DNA of 64,000 nucleotides from Thalassospira xianhensis MCCC 1A02616 (GCF_003326475.1 NZ_JPWA01000003.1:1-64000); one strand, 5' to 3'; numbered from the stretch's first letter, positions 38,451-48,338 are shown. A program made the numbers and translations. Notes: generated from the letters alone by a model not told the origin.

Positions 38451-38750
38451 GCGAGGCTCGCGTCCCAACGAATCCTCAGCGAGATGCAATGTATGAGGAA
38501 TGCGACATATTTTCTGTGACGGTTATCACAACCAACTGAGTTTTTTACAAAAACGCGCGCCATTTCACAAAAGTTCAACGTCCGGACGTCATTGTGCACA
38601 GAAATAATCCTGCTTTAGCCGCCGCCAATCCGCCGTCATTACGAGTTATTCACTTTCGACTGGCAGATTTCATGGCTGCCGAACCGGCCGCATCTTTGCT
38701 GCCATTAAAAACATACTCTGGTTCATAATCTAATTCGGATTTGATCGCGA
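38442..38750. other. Upstream region of murJ, no gene seen
   Basis: About 310 bases between the candidate RNA and murJ. Reading frames here are extensions of antisense frames into glnD. It should hold the murJ promoter and any promoter of the minus-strand RNA. Candidate minus-strand TTGTGA-16-TATGTC lies about 50-80 bases upstream of the RNA. Confidence 0.4.
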
Positions 38751-40301
38751 ATGTCGCTTGTACGTTCCATTGCCACGGTCAGTGGTTTTACCCTGCTCTC
38801 GCGTCTTTTGGGCTTTGCCCGTGACATCATGATTGCCGGGATGCTCGGTGCCGGCGGCATGGCCGATGCCTTTTTTGTTGCGTTCAAATTCCCCAACCTG
38901 TTTCGCCGCCTGTTTGGCGAAGGCGCGTTTAACGCTGCCTTTGTGCCCTTGCTAGCCGGTGATATTGAAAAACGGGGCCTCGATGTCGCGCGCGAATTTG
39001 CCACTCGTGCCATGTCGATGCTGATCCTGATTACCGGCTTTCTGGTCGCGATCATCGAAATCACCATGCCTTGGGCAATGCATGTCTTTGCACCGGGCTT
39101 TGCCGAAGATCCGGAAAAGTTTGCACTTGCTGTCGAACTGTCGCGCATCACCTTCCCCTATCTTGCCTTTATTTCGGCTGTTGCCCTAATGTCGGGTGTG
39201 CTCAACACTCTTCACCGCTATGCGGCGGCTGCGGGTGCGCCAATCATCCTCAATATCTGTCTGATCGGTGCCCTTCTGGGGCTGACACCGATGACCGAAA
39301 CACCGGCTCATGCCCTGTCATGGGGGGTTGCAATTGCCGGTGTTGCCCAGTTCATCTGTCTGGTGATTGCATGCAAACGCGCCGGTTTTGCCTTCAAATG
39401 GCAATTACCCAAGATTGATGACCGTGTGAAATTGCTGGGCAAACGAATGATCCCGGGCATGATCGGCGCAGGCGTCTATCAATTGAACCTGTTGATCGAT
39501 ACCATGCTGGCATCCCTTGTTTCGGATGGCGCCGTATCCTGGCTTTACTATGCCGACCGCGTCCATCAATTACCGCTTGGCGTCATAGGCATCGCAATTG
39601 GCACGGCCCTACTGCCGACACTGTCGCGCCAGCTTCAGGGAGCAGATCCCAAAACCGCAATGTACAGCCAGAATCGCGGCATCGAAATCGCATTGCTGCT
39701 GACCCTGCCTTCTGCGGTTGCGCTTGGCGTAATGGGTATTCCGATCATCAATGTCCTGTTTGAACGTGGTGCCTTTGGTGCCAGCGAAACGCTGATGACC
39801 GGCATGGCATTGACCATTTTTGCCTTTGGCCTGCCAGCATCGGTTCTGGTCAAGGTTCTCGCACCGGGCTTTTTCGCCCGTGAAGATACCAAAACCCCGA
39901 TCCGCATCGGCATTACCGCCATGGTAATCAATATCGTTCTGATCGTCGCCCTGATGCCGGCATTTGGCCATCTTGGCATCGCAGCCGCGACGTCAACCTC
40001 GGTCTGGATCAATGCTCTGTCACTGGGATGGATTTTGCACAAACGCGGTGATCTGGCCCTTGATGACCGACTCAAACGCCGAATACCACGCATTTTACTG
40101 TCATCGGTTCTGATGGGGGTGGCGTTGTGGTTTGCCATCGATATTTTGTGGCAAAATGATGCACTGTCGATCACGCGCATCCTGATCATGACCGGTCTGA
40201 TCTGTGGCGGTCTTCTGGTTTACGCGCTGACCGCGCAACTTTGCGGCGCAACCAGTTTTTCCGAACTCAAGGCGACCTTCAAACGCAGCAAAGCCGTGTG
40301 A
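38751..40301 (+). CDS. murJ: Lipid II flippase MurJ
   Basis: Inner-membrane MOP-superfamily flippase that moves lipid II to the periplasmic face for peptidoglycan synthesis. 516 residues, about 14 transmembrane helices. Family marks: [20 protein letters not shown] near the start, then [20 protein letters not shown] and [13 protein letters not shown], with the conserved Arg residues of the central cavity. [20 protein letters not shown] at about residues 366-385. Essential gene; followed by trpS. Confidence 0.95.
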   Translation: MSLVRSIATVSGFTLLSRLLGFARDIMIAGMLGAGGMADAFFVAFKFPNLFRRLFGEGAFNAAFVPLLAGDIEKRGLDVAREFATRAMSMLILITGFLVAIIEITMPWAMHVFAPGFAEDPEKFALAVELSRITFPYLAFISAVALMSGVLNTLHRYAAAAGAPIILNICLIGALLGLTPMTETPAHALSWGVAIAGVAQFICLVIACKRAGFAFKWQLPKIDDRVKLLGKRMIPGMIGAGVYQLNLLIDTMLASLVSDGAVSWLYYADRVHQLPLGVIGIAIGTALLPTLSRQLQGADPKTAMYSQNRGIEIALLLTLPSAVALGVMGIPIINVLFERGAFGASETLMTGMALTIFAFGLPASVLVKVLAPGFFAREDTKTPIRIGITAMVINIVLIVALMPAFGHLGIAAATSTSVWINALSLGWILHKRGDLALDDRLKRRIPRILLSSVLMGVALWFAIDILWQNDALSITRILIMTGLICGGLLVYALTAQLCGATSFSELKATFKRSKAV

Positions 40302-40473
40302 CCACGGATATTGCACGTTATTTCCATCATTTCGGGACAAGCCGCTTGACCAAATCCGGTCCGGCGGCTTAACTCCCGCCCGAAGATTTGCAAGCTCGTC
40401 CGCCGGCGGGTGTCCAAAACCTGGCGGAGCATGCAGATCAATCAACATATTTTTGGAAATGGACGACATCGTT

Positions 40474-41472
40474 ATGGAACGTGTTTTTTCGGGTGCTCAG
40501 CCCACCGGTAATCTTCATCTTGGCAACTATCTTGGCGCGATCCGCAACTGGGTCACGCTTCAGAAGGATTTCGAATGCATCTTCTGCGTCGTTGATCTGC
40601 ATGCCATCACCGTCTGGCAAGAGCCCAATGAACTGCGTTCCAACATCCGTGAACTTGCTGCCAGCATGATCGCGTCCGGCATTGATCCGGAAAAGCATGT
40701 CCTGTTCAATCAAAGTCAGGTTTCGGCGCATGCCGAACTAGCCTGGATTTTCAACTGTGTTGCGCGCATCGGCTGGCTGAACCGGATGACCCAGTTCAAG
40801 GAAAAAGCTGGCAAAAACCGCGAAAACGCGTCGCTTGGACTCTATGCTTATCCAAGCCTGATGGCCGCCGATATTCTTGCCTATAAGGCGACACATGTAC
40901 CGGTCGGCGAGGACCAGAAACAGCATCTTGAACTGACCCGTGACATTGCGATCAAGTTCAACAACGATTTTGGCGTCGAATTTTTCCCGCAGCCAGACCC
41001 GCTGATCCTTGGTCCGGCAACACGTGTGATGTCGCTGCGTGACGGTTCGAAAAAGATGTCGAAATCCGATGCATCGGATATGTCGCGCATCAATATGACG
41101 GATGATGCCGATACGCTAGCCAAGAAAATCCGCAAGGCCAAAACCGATCCGGAGCCGCTGCCAAGCGAAGCAGCCGGTCTTGAAGGCCGCCCCGAAGCCA
41201 AGAACCTGATCACCATCTATGCCGCCCTGACCGACAAAACAGTGGCGGACGTTCTGGCAGAACATGGGGGGACCCAGTTCTCGGGCTTCAAACAGGCCCT
41301 GACCGATGTCGTTGTCGAAAAACTGGCACCAATCACCGAAGAAATGGCACGTCTTAAAGCCGACAATACCTATATCGACGCAGTTCTGGCAAAGGGTGCG
41401 GATCGTGCCAATGCGATTGCCCAGCCGATCCTCAAAGAGGTCAAGGAAATCGTTGGTTTCCTGAACAGCTAG
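40474..41472 (+). CDS. trpS: Tryptophanyl-tRNA synthetase
   Basis: Charges tRNA-Trp. 332 residues from the ATG at 40474 ([20 protein letters not shown]); in-frame ATG at 40459 would add five residues. Class I motifs: PTGNLHLGN (HIGH equivalent) and KKMSKS at about residue 194. Length and both motifs are standard for bacterial TrpRS, cytoplasmic dimer. Follows murJ by about 170 bases. Confidence 0.97.
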   Translation: MERVFSGAQPTGNLHLGNYLGAIRNWVTLQKDFECIFCVVDLHAITVWQEPNELRSNIRELAASMIASGIDPEKHVLFNQSQVSAHAELAWIFNCVARIGWLNRMTQFKEKAGKNRENASLGLYAYPSLMAADILAYKATHVPVGEDQKQHLELTRDIAIKFNNDFGVEFFPQPDPLILGPATRVMSLRDGSKKMSKSDASDMSRINMTDDADTLAKKIRKAKTDPEPLPSEAAGLEGRPEAKNLITIYAALTDKTVADVLAEHGGTQFSGFKQALTDVVVEKLAPITEEMARLKADNTYIDAVLAKGADRANAIAQPILKEVKEIVGFLNS

Positions 41473-41494
41473 AACTTCATTGCCAAATCAAAAC

Positions 41495-41528
41495 AAAACC
41501 CGGCAGTCATCCGATTGCCGGGTTTTTT
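41495..41528. terminator. Bidirectional terminator between trpS and the 508-residue gene
   Basis: Arms AAAACCCGGCA and TGCCGGGTTTT around a short loop, T6 on the plus strand and T-rich on the minus. Confidence 0.85.
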
Positions 41529-41547
41529 ATATCTTGTGATCTGATGA

Positions 41548-43074
41548 TCAGATCGAATTGCCCGCAGGCTGCTGGCGGCTTTGCTGCATTGCCTGATATT
41601 TCTTGAGCCCGTCCATCATGGTCTGGCTGAACCAGACACCGACCGGCTCATCATTCTGCACATGGGTTTGCGCTTGTTCCATCAACGGATGGATGGTTTC
41701 GGCCTCGGCTACACTATCATTGCGTGCAACTTGCTGGCTATTGATAGCACCATCACTGCGGTTGGTCTGATTGCTGACAGCGGGTTTATTCTGTGCGACT
41801 GCATTGGTTGACGCAACGGCATCATTTGCCATCATCTGAGCACGTTCGCGGCCAAGAGCTGCATTAAAGCGTGCCGCCATTTCCGCAGCACTCAACGGAC
41901 CCTGTTGCCCCTGCTGTGCTGATGGTCCTGTATCAGGCTTCTGCGATGCCGCCTGTTTGGTCACATCATCCTGATTAAGCTTGGCATATTTTGCTTCGCG
42001 TGCGGCAATTTCCGGGGACACACCAAATTGCGAAGGGCCACGGCTCAGACGGCCCGAACTTTGTGCACGTGCCCAGACCGTATCGCCATTATCACTGCTA
42101 AAGGAGGCACGCTGGATTATACCCTGATGTCCGTTGCGACTGGCCTCTGTCGCGCGCATGGTCATGTTTGATGCAATATCGGTTTGTCCCGCACGGGCAA
42201 TCGCCACGGCCAGTTCGGCCGGATCGGCATCCTGAGCATTGTTCGTGCCAGTAACATCATCGCCTGCCTGCGCCAAAAGGCGCTGGGCAGCCTGGATTGC
42301 CGGATCATCGGAAGGTGCTGCTGGTTGCGGAGCAACCGACTGCGCCACGGTTTGCGCTGTGGTCGGGCTGGTTAACGGATAGGTACCGGTATTACTTACC
42401 ACCCCACCCCACGGCGTCACCAGATCAGCCGCATTGTATGCGTTCGTACCGGATTTGGCTGCCGCGGCCGACACGCCGTTCATTGCCAGCGTTTCAACGC
42501 CGGCCACCGGGGCGGCATTGGTAATCGTTGCCTGTTCGGCTGGATCGACCGGCAGGCCTTTGATACCCGCCATTGATGTATCGCCAGCCGCCCATGGCAG
42601 AACAAGATCGCCTGCACCATCGGCGGCTACACCGGCACCGGATGCATCAGCCATCACAGGCTGGTCTGCCGGGGCTTGGTCGTCCTCGAACATTGCCATG
42701 ATGTGCGAACCGGTATCCTCTCCGGTCGTCAGATCGACAACCGCATCAACGGCTGCACCGGCCAGACCGAAAATACCGCCAAACAAACCACCGCCGACAA
42801 CCCGCGCACCATTCCCCAGCTCGTCACCGGTAATGCTGCGGTAAATCATGCCCACGCCGGGGATATGCTGCAAAGGATTGATCACGTCGAGGAAATCGGT
42901 GAATTCAAAGCCGTCATCGCCGAATACATATTCGGAAAAGCTTCGTTCCTGCGGCTCACCATCGACAAGCTGCTTGGCCGCACTTGATCCGGCAGACGCG
43001 CTACCAGCCGTTCCGCTTGCAATGCTTGCCCCGTTACCGGGCGATATTTGCCGCCAATCTGCACCAATCGACAT
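41548..43074 (-). CDS. Uncharacterised 508-residue protein with conserved N-terminal module
   Basis: Residues about 45-145 form a compact module: YVFGDDGFEFTDFLDVINPL, then QHIPGVGMIYRSITGDE and two glycine-rich hydrophobic segments (VVGGGLFGGIFGLAGAAVDA). The same type of module occurs in several alphaproteobacterial proteins of unknown function; I recall the pattern but no assigned role. The rest is a low-complexity, Ala/Gln/Asn/Ser-rich region with a conserved-looking SAAEMAARFNAALGRERAQMM near residue 390. No signal peptide is seen. Convergent with trpS. Start at the ATG at 43074. Confidence 0.65.
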   Translation of the reverse strand: MSIGADWRQISPGNGASIASGTAGSASAGSSAAKQLVDGEPQERSFSEYVFGDDGFEFTDFLDVINPLQHIPGVGMIYRSITGDELGNGARVVGGGLFGGIFGLAGAAVDAVVDLTTGEDTGSHIMAMFEDDQAPADQPVMADASGAGVAADGAGDLVLPWAAGDTSMAGIKGLPVDPAEQATITNAAPVAGVETLAMNGVSAAAAKSGTNAYNAADLVTPWGGVVSNTGTYPLTSPTTAQTVAQSVAPQPAAPSDDPAIQAAQRLLAQAGDDVTGTNNAQDADPAELAVAIARAGQTDIASNMTMRATEASRNGHQGIIQRASFSSDNGDTVWARAQSSGRLSRGPSQFGVSPEIAAREAKYAKLNQDDVTKQAASQKPDTGPSAQQGQQGPLSAAEMAARFNAALGRERAQMMANDAVASTNAVAQNKPAVSNQTNRSDGAINSQQVARNDSVAEAETIHPLMEQAQTHVQNDEPVGVWFSQTMMDGLKKYQAMQQSRQQPAGNSI

Positions 43075-43241
43075 GTCTGTCCTCCTCTTGCCGACTATTT
43101 TGCAAAAGGAGTGCCAGTTTTGGCATTTATCAATTCGTTGATTTTAAAAGGATTTTTAGAATTCAGACATGACGTAAAACTGCCCGTCGGAATCTTCTGC
43201 CGGGTGGCAATCAGGAAGGTCATGATAATGCCCTTCCTTCT

Positions 43242-43274
43242 GTTAATCCGTGCGAGCCGTCATGCACGGATTAA
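43242..43274 (-). terminator. Hairpin at the ribA stop codon
   Basis: Arms TTAATCCGTGC and GCACGGATTAA, 11 bp perfect, 11-base loop, with the ribA stop inside the arm. No T-tract follows on the minus strand, so it may stabilise the mRNA end or need Rho. Confidence 0.45.
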
Positions 43275-44419
43275 AACAGGTGACCGGCCCGATCCTTCTT
43301 GGTCTGAAGGTAAAATTCGTTATGACCGTTGGAAGGAAATTTGTGCGGTACGCGTTCAACCACGGTCACGCCCCAGCTTTCAAGTCCGGTAAGCTTTTCA
43401 GGGTTGTTGGTCAAAAGCCGAACGGTTTCAAAGCCCATCTGGCGCAGCATTTCGGCCGCCGGGCGATAAACACGTTCATCGGCATCAAAGCCAAGTTCCT
43501 CGTTGGCATCAAGCGTATCAAATCCGCGGTCCTGCAACGCATAGGCACGCAGCTTGTTCACAAGCCCGATACCGCGCCCTTCCTGTCGCAGATAAAGGAT
43601 AATCCCGCCCTTCCCGCTTTTGGCAATTTCGGCGATTGCCCCGCGCAATTGGGGCCCGCAATCGCACCTGAGCGATCCGATCAAATCCCCGGTAAAGCAT
43701 TCCGAATGCAAGCGGATCAAAACCGGCTGATCATGTGCCGGTTCATCGATCACAATCGCCAGATGTTCCTGGCCACCATCTTCGGGACGAAACGCAATCA
43801 CCGTGGCATTTTCGGCATTTTCCAGCGGCACGCGCGCTTCACTGACCTGACGCAGGGTCGCGGCCGATGCGTCTTCGTATCCGTTGATGCTCTCGGACTG
43901 CAGCACCAGAAGGTTCTGCGCCTTCGACAACATTTCAAGCTGCTCAGGTTCAACCGGCGCGGTCACGACAGCTGGCAACAACCTTGCCAGCTTGGCAAGC
44001 CGTATGGCTGCACTTTCGGCCATACTGACCGGGCGCCATGCACCGGCAGGCATGCCTTCAAGGTCCAGCAACGGATTGGCTATCTCGGCAAAGGCTTGCG
44101 CATCAACGCCGGACTTTTTTGCACTTACAAAAGCAATGAAATGATCATTCTTGCAGGCCTGTCCCAGTGACTTGGCACGCACACGCGGCAAAACAATCGC
44201 CGTATTTCCGCTTTTACCGGCAATGTCATGCAGCCTTGCCAACCCGTGATCCGAAAGCGGTTCGGCAGCAATCACTGCAACACAATGGGCAATACCGTTT
44301 GCCTGTCCCTGAACCAAAACGATTTCGCCGCGCCGCAAATCGGCAACAGCGCGCGATACGGTCACCAGATCGGTCGTGGAAACATTGGCTTGTGATGGCA
44401 CGGCAGCAGATTGGGTCAT
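43271..44419 (-). CDS. ribA: GTP cyclohydrolase II with degenerate RibB-like N-terminal domain
   Basis: First step of riboflavin synthesis from GTP. 382 residues. The C-terminal GTP cyclohydrolase II domain (about 205-375) has zinc ligands Cys241, Cys252 and Cys254 in SECFTGDLIGSLRCDCG, catalytic QEGRGIGL, and LLTNNPEKL. The N-terminal 200 residues look like a diverged DHBP synthase (RibB) domain, without the usual DExREnE/acidic metal loop, so it is probably not active. This arrangement is common in alphaproteobacteria. A hairpin overlaps the stop codon. No FMN riboswitch is seen upstream. Confidence 0.88.
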   Translation of the reverse strand: MTQSAAVPSQANVSTTDLVTVSRAVADLRRGEIVLVQGQANGIAHCVAVIAAEPLSDHGLARLHDIAGKSGNTAIVLPRVRAKSLGQACKNDHFIAFVSAKKSGVDAQAFAEIANPLLDLEGMPAGAWRPVSMAESAAIRLAKLARLLPAVVTAPVEPEQLEMLSKAQNLLVLQSESINGYEDASAATLRQVSEARVPLENAENATVIAFRPEDGGQEHLAIVIDEPAHDQPVLIRLHSECFTGDLIGSLRCDCGPQLRGAIAEIAKSGKGGIILYLRQEGRGIGLVNKLRAYALQDRGFDTLDANEELGFDADERVYRPAAEMLRQMGFETVRLLTNNPEKLTGLESWGVTVVERVPHKFPSNGHNEFYLQTKKDRAGHLF

Positions 44420-44654
44420 TGCAGTCTTTTTTCTTCAAGCTCATACACGGATGATCACAACATCGCGATCCGGTCGGTATGGGGCTGGATTACATACAGG
44501 TCAATGGGCTAAAGCGAAAACAGTTTGTTCTTGAAAACGCAGTATGAGACTCTGATCCTAAGTATATGGCGGGCCCACGAAAACAATGCCACAAAAAGAA
44601 CCGTCGGCAGGCCCAGAATATAGGCGGGATTTAGCAAGCAGCAAGGGATGGCGA

Positions 44655-45344
44655 ATGTCGACAGGTAAACAGGTTCTGGTGGTTGAAGATGACGCTGCAC
44701 TGAGCCAGTCTCTCACCGAACAGCTCCGGCTTCACGAGGAATTCGAATGTGTCGTTGCCAATAGTGGTCAAAACGCCCTCGAAGTCGCCAAGGAAAATTA
44801 CTACGACATTATCCTTCTTGATGTCGGCCTACCCGATATGGATGGTCGCGATGTCTGCAAACTGATGCGGCGCGCCGGGGTCAAATCCCCGATCATTATG
44901 CTGACCGGTGCCGATAGTGATTCCGACACGATCCTTGGTCTGGAATCGGGTGCCAACGACTATGTAACCAAGCCGTTCCGCCTTAATGTACTTCTGGCAC
45001 GCATTCGCGCCCATATCCGACAGCACGAACAAAGCGAAGACGCTGTTTTCGTTATCGGCCCCTACAGCTTTCAGCCCAGCGCCAAACTTCTGATCGAAAC
45101 CGTGACCGAGAAAAAAGTTCGCCTGACGGAAAAGGAAACCTCGATCCTGAAATTCTTGTTCCGCGCTGGCGACAAGCCGGTCACACGCGAAACCCTGCTT
45201 GATGAGGTTTGGGGCTATAACGCCGGGGTGACGACCCACACGCTGGAAACCCACGTCTATCGCCTGCGCCAGAAAATTGAAAAGGATCCATCAAACGCGA
45301 CGATTCTGGTGACCGAACCGGGTGGTTATAAACTGGTTCCCTGA
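44655..45344 (+). CDS. Orphan OmpR-family response regulator
   Basis: 229 residues. Receiver domain (about 5-120): acidic pair Asp12/Asp13, phosphoacceptor Asp56 in IILLDVGLPDMDG, and Lys of VTKPF. C-terminal winged-helix Trans_reg_C (about 130-228), with KVRLTEKETSILKFLFRAG and TTHTLETHVYRLRQKIEKDP, recognition helix. No histidine kinase gene is adjacent, so the partner is elsewhere. The C-terminal VTTHTLETHVYRLRQKIE resembles the conserved alphaproteobacterial CenR-type orphan regulators of the envelope; that assignment is tentative. ATG at 44655 preferred (MSTGKQVLVVEDD). Divergent from ribA. Confidence 0.85.
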   Translation: MSTGKQVLVVEDDAALSQSLTEQLRLHEEFECVVANSGQNALEVAKENYYDIILLDVGLPDMDGRDVCKLMRRAGVKSPIIMLTGADSDSDTILGLESGANDYVTKPFRLNVLLARIRAHIRQHEQSEDAVFVIGPYSFQPSAKLLIETVTEKKVRLTEKETSILKFLFRAGDKPVTRETLLDEVWGYNAGVTTHTLETHVYRLRQKIEKDPSNATILVTEPGGYKLVP

Positions 45345-45389
45345 TCCGCACGCGTGCTCCCCCTTGAAATCATGCCGATTTGCAAGAAA

Positions 45390-45425
45390 CCCGCCGGACT
45401 AAACCGTCCGGCGGGATTTTTTTTG
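45390..45425 (+). terminator. Intrinsic terminator of the response regulator gene
   Basis: Arms CCCGCCGGAC and GTCCGGCGGG with a 6-base loop, followed by ATTTTTTTT. Confidence 0.9.
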
Positions 45426-45475
45426 ATTTTTTTGTCACAAAACGCCTTTGAAGGCGTCCTATACTTATGGCCAAG

Positions 45476-45484
45476 TTATCCACA
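45476..45484 (+). promoter_or_regulatory. Perfect DnaA box
   Basis: TTATCCACA, the exact consensus DnaA box, in an A/T-rich stretch (45440-45600) of the non-coding gap between the response regulator terminator and the yggS stop. I found no further perfect box beside it, so it is not enough for an origin call. Confidence 0.5.
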
Positions 45485-45619
45485 TTTTTTTGCCAGATTC
45501 CGGATTTTGCTCAAAAACAACGCTTTAATGGTCTTAAACCGGCCTAAACAGCACTTTATTTGCGATAAGATCGGCTGAAATTGCATTTTTGGTGTCCCTG
45601 AATGGCACCTTCTGGCAAT

Positions 45620-46315
45620 TTAATAGCCCCGCGACCCGAAAATGGCTGTCCCGACGCGGATATGTGTCGCGCCAAGCCGGATTGCCGCCTCGTAATCACC
45701 ACTCATGCCCATGCTGCGAACAGTCAAGCCATGACGGTCAGCGATTTTACCCAGCAACGCAAAATGCGGTGCCGGTTCCTCATCGACCGGCGGGATGCAC
45801 ATCAGTCCCCTGATCGGCAACTTCAGGCGTTCGACACAATCGGTGATGAACGCGTCGGCATCCGCCGGAGATATGCCTGCCTTTTGCGGTTCTTCACCGA
45901 TATTGATCTGGATATAAAGGTCGGGGCATTCGCCGGTCGTATCGCGATGCTTTGCCAGCGCATTGGCAAGTTTTGGCCGATCAACGGTTTCAATCACGTC
46001 AAAGAGGGCGACAGCATCCTTCAGCTTGTTGGTCTGAAGCGGCCCGATCAGGTGCAGCTCGATATCATGGAACTCTTTGCGTAAGCTCGGCCACTTTCCC
46101 GCGGCTTCCTGTACCCGGTTTTCACCAAACACCCGCCGCCCGTCGACAAGAGCGGGTCGCACATGATCGGCATCGTGGTTCTTGCTGACACAGATCAGGG
46201 TGACATCGCTGCGTACGCGACCAACCGCTGTACAGGCTTTATCGATATTTTGCTGGATCTCGGCAAGATTGGCCGCGATGTCGGGATTGCCGGATGACAG
46301 ATGCTGATCGCTCAT
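45620..46315 (-). CDS. YggS-family pyridoxal phosphate homeostasis protein
   Basis: PLP-binding protein (PROSC/YggS) that buffers PLP levels and affects amino acid and keto-acid pools. 231 residues, TIM-barrel. PLP-lysine Lys45 in LICVSKNHDAD; FGENRVQEAAGKWPSL and LHLIGPLQTNK motifs; VTVRSMGMSGDYEAAIRLGA and HIRVGTAIFGSR at the C-terminus. ATG at 46315 fits the family; the frame is open for 68 more codons antisense into the thiE-like gene and is not needed. Divergent from the thiE-like gene across 55 bases. Confidence 0.95.
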   Translation of the reverse strand: MSDQHLSSGNPDIAANLAEIQQNIDKACTAVGRVRSDVTLICVSKNHDADHVRPALVDGRRVFGENRVQEAAGKWPSLRKEFHDIELHLIGPLQTNKLKDAVALFDVIETVDRPKLANALAKHRDTTGECPDLYIQINIGEEPQKAGISPADADAFITDCVERLKLPIRGLMCIPPVDEEPAPHFALLGKIADRHGLTVRSMGMSGDYEAAIRLGATHIRVGTAIFGSRGY

Positions 46316-46370
46316 GGATGATGGCCCAAATCGGTAGAGGAATCGGTGAAACAGAATCGGGATACTATCA

Positions 46371-47009
46371 ATGGATGTCACACTGGCAAAGCAGGCCCGC
46401 CAACTCAATTTGCGCAATGGCGGTCCTGATTGCCCAATCCCGCCGATCATATTGATGACTGACGACAAACGCATGCCCGATCCGATCCCGGCAATCGTCG
46501 GTCTGCCGCGCAGAAGCATGGTAATTTTCCGACACTACGGGCTCAACCCTAAGGACCGTGCACACCTTGCCTACATCGTTCGGCGAACCTGTCGCCAATA
46601 TGGTCACCTTTGCCTGATTGCCGATGATCTTGCACTGGCCTTGCGCCTAGATGCCGATGGTCTTCATTTGCCGGAATACCACATCGAGAAAAGACCGCAT
46701 GTCTATCGGCAAATTCCACACCACATGCTTGTGACCTCTTCCTGCCACAACATGCAAACGCTGCGCCTGCTGGCACTTCTTACCCCCGATCAACGTCCGG
46801 ACGGGGTCCTGATCTCGCCGGTTTTTGCCACTCAAAGCCACCCTGGCCAACCGGGCATGGCATTTTCGGCCTTTCTGCAAAGAACTGCCCTTTGCCGGAG
46901 TGTTGGCCTCATCCCCGTCGCCCTTGGCGGTATAAATCCAGACAATGTCGCCTTGTTAAGAGGATCGGGCGTTGCATCTTTGGCCGGGATCGGGTTCTCT
47001 GCCACATAA
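46371..47009 (+). CDS. Thiamine-phosphate synthase-like protein
   Basis: 212 residues with the ThiE/TenI TIM-barrel pattern: PPIILMTDDKRM near the start, LIADDLALALRLDADGLHLP (about 82-101) and a C-terminal VALGGINPDNVALLRGSGVA phosphate-binding loop. ThiE joins HMP-PP and HET-P to make thiamine phosphate; TenI-like relatives have other roles. The N-terminal region is basic and diverged and the usual SPVFxTxSKP region reads LISPVFATQSHPGQPGMAFS, so catalytic identity is uncertain. No TPP riboswitch is seen. It is followed by a glycosyltransferase gene. Confidence 0.75.
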   Translation: MDVTLAKQARQLNLRNGGPDCPIPPIILMTDDKRMPDPIPAIVGLPRRSMVIFRHYGLNPKDRAHLAYIVRRTCRQYGHLCLIADDLALALRLDADGLHLPEYHIEKRPHVYRQIPHHMLVTSSCHNMQTLRLLALLTPDQRPDGVLISPVFATQSHPGQPGMAFSAFLQRTALCRSVGLIPVALGGINPDNVALLRGSGVASLAGIGFSAT

Positions 47010-47043
47010 CACCGAGCAAAAGGTGACCGGAGATCGCCCCAAA

Positions 47044-48264
47044 ATGCCTGCACATCACCATCCCGCCCGCAAGAAATTTACCCGGTTTGCATCAAAGCAG
47101 CCTTTTCAATTCGGCCTGCCCAATGTCAGCCCGGACCTCGTGCAGGCATCGGATAACAGTCCTGCCTATTTGACACGCACAACATCGCTTTTGCGGCAGC
47201 AGGTTTTGGCCAATGCCCCATCGGTAAAGATCATTTCGGACACTATTTTCCCGGATGTGCTGGCGCGCAATGCATGGGCCGATACCGATTTTGATCGCAA
47301 GCGGGTTTTATTTCTGATCCCGGATGATGCGATTGGCGATTGTGTTGGCATGGCTCTGTTTTTGCGGGCTTTTGCAGCAAAGTATCCTCGAGCAAAGATT
47401 GCCGTGCTTAACAGTGGCAGCGCATCGGACATATTTGCAACGCTTCCCGATATCGCGATTTTTCAGCTTTTCGTCTCTACCAAGCGCCTGAAGACGTTCG
47501 ATTTCCTGATTGATTTCAGTGAAATGGAAGGCTGGAAAAATATCGCCACCATGCCAGTCAATCCGGAAGAGGCGCTTTGCGAGGCTTTCGGGATTGCGCC
47601 CATCCCGCTTGCATCCGAAAGATCGCCCAAACTGTCACCGGGCGCAAAGATCGGCATTTTGCCAATGGCATCCTCGCCGCTTCGCACCCTGCCGCCTGAG
47701 CTGGTGCGAGAAACCACTGAAGTGCTCGCAAAGTCCGGATTTGAAGTTACCCTGATCCTGAATACCTATCAGGGTGTGATGAAGAAATACAAAGATACGA
47801 TTGGATCGTTTGACGAGCCGAATATCCGGATCGTCGATGGCTTCAAAACCATCGGAAATCTTGTGTCTTTCATCAGCGAACAGGATTATGTCGTGCTGGC
47901 CGATAGCGGCCCGGCCCATATCACAAAACTGTTTCAGACACCGGGAATTGGTATTTATAGCTCAGCCTCTGCAGGCATCTTGCAAGGCCGTCACCAGAAC
48001 CTTCTGCCGTGGCAAAGTACTTACAAGGGAGATTTCTGCGAAGCACCCTGTGGACTTGCCAAATTACGCGCAACTGTGTCCGGTACAATCGGCTGCATGG
48101 GCAGCCTTGGAGTCCCTGTGTCGGAACTGATTAACCTGCCCGTCAATTCGGACAAATCACTGGCAGAACGGCTCGTCACTGAAAAACCGGTGCCCTGTGT
48201 CGCCGATCTTGTCGCGAAAAAAGAACCCTTTTTCGCCTTCCTGCGCAGTGATCTCGGGATTTAA
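47044..48264 (+). CDS. Family 9 glycosyltransferase (heptosyltransferase-like)
   Basis: 406 residues. GT-B fold: FLIPDDAIGDCVGMALFLRAF at about 96-116 and the C-terminal donor site VVLADSGPAHITKLFQTPGI (about 280-300), which in heptosyltransferases recognises ADP-heptose. The 40-50 residue N-terminal basic leader and the C-terminal CEAPCGLAKLRATVSGTIGC segment, with three Cys, are unusual. ATG at 47044 has GGAGAT nine bases upstream. Thirty-four bases after the thiE-like gene, perhaps cotranscribed. Role in LPS core or another surface glycan is inferred. Confidence 0.8.
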   Translation: MPAHHHPARKKFTRFASKQPFQFGLPNVSPDLVQASDNSPAYLTRTTSLLRQQVLANAPSVKIISDTIFPDVLARNAWADTDFDRKRVLFLIPDDAIGDCVGMALFLRAFAAKYPRAKIAVLNSGSASDIFATLPDIAIFQLFVSTKRLKTFDFLIDFSEMEGWKNIATMPVNPEEALCEAFGIAPIPLASERSPKLSPGAKIGILPMASSPLRTLPPELVRETTEVLAKSGFEVTLILNTYQGVMKKYKDTIGSFDEPNIRIVDGFKTIGNLVSFISEQDYVVLADSGPAHITKLFQTPGIGIYSSASAGILQGRHQNLLPWQSTYKGDFCEAPCGLAKLRATVSGTIGCMGSLGVPVSELINLPVNSDKSLAERLVTEKPVPCVADLVAKKEPFFAFLRSDLGI

Positions 48265-48289
48265 ACTGGAATTCGACGGAGCAATAAAT

Positions 48290-48314
48290 AAGGGGGCGGA
48301 AATCCGCCCCCTTT
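48290..48314 (-). terminator. Terminator of porin 1
   Basis: Stem AAGGGGGCGG/CCGCCCCCTT-type hairpin downstream of the porin 1 stop, ending in T-rich sequence on the minus strand. Confidence 0.85.
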
Positions 48315-48338
48315 AATCCTATGTCTCACCTGATCAGA

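Noticed and set aside
38111-38599. Minus-strand ORF of 162 codons across the glnD end and the gap
   Set aside because: Runs antisense into glnD and crosses the GC-rich terminator and stems; not protein-like.
41548-43074. Flagellar or secretion-system gene
   Set aside because: The Ala/Gln-rich low-complexity region looked like a hook-length or secreted protein, but no flagellar or secretion genes are nearby.
43250-44170. Plus-strand reading frame of 306 codons
   Set aside because: Antisense to ribA, whose zinc and catalytic motifs are complete.
44420-44654. FMN riboswitch upstream of ribA
   Set aside because: No RFN-type conserved stems or loops are visible in the divergent region.
45440-45600. 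Complete replication origin
   Set aside because: Only one perfect DnaA box was found; it is reported as a site, not as oriC.
46316-46370. TPP riboswitch upstream of the thiE-like gene
   Set aside because: The gap is only 55 bases and lacks the THI-box motifs.
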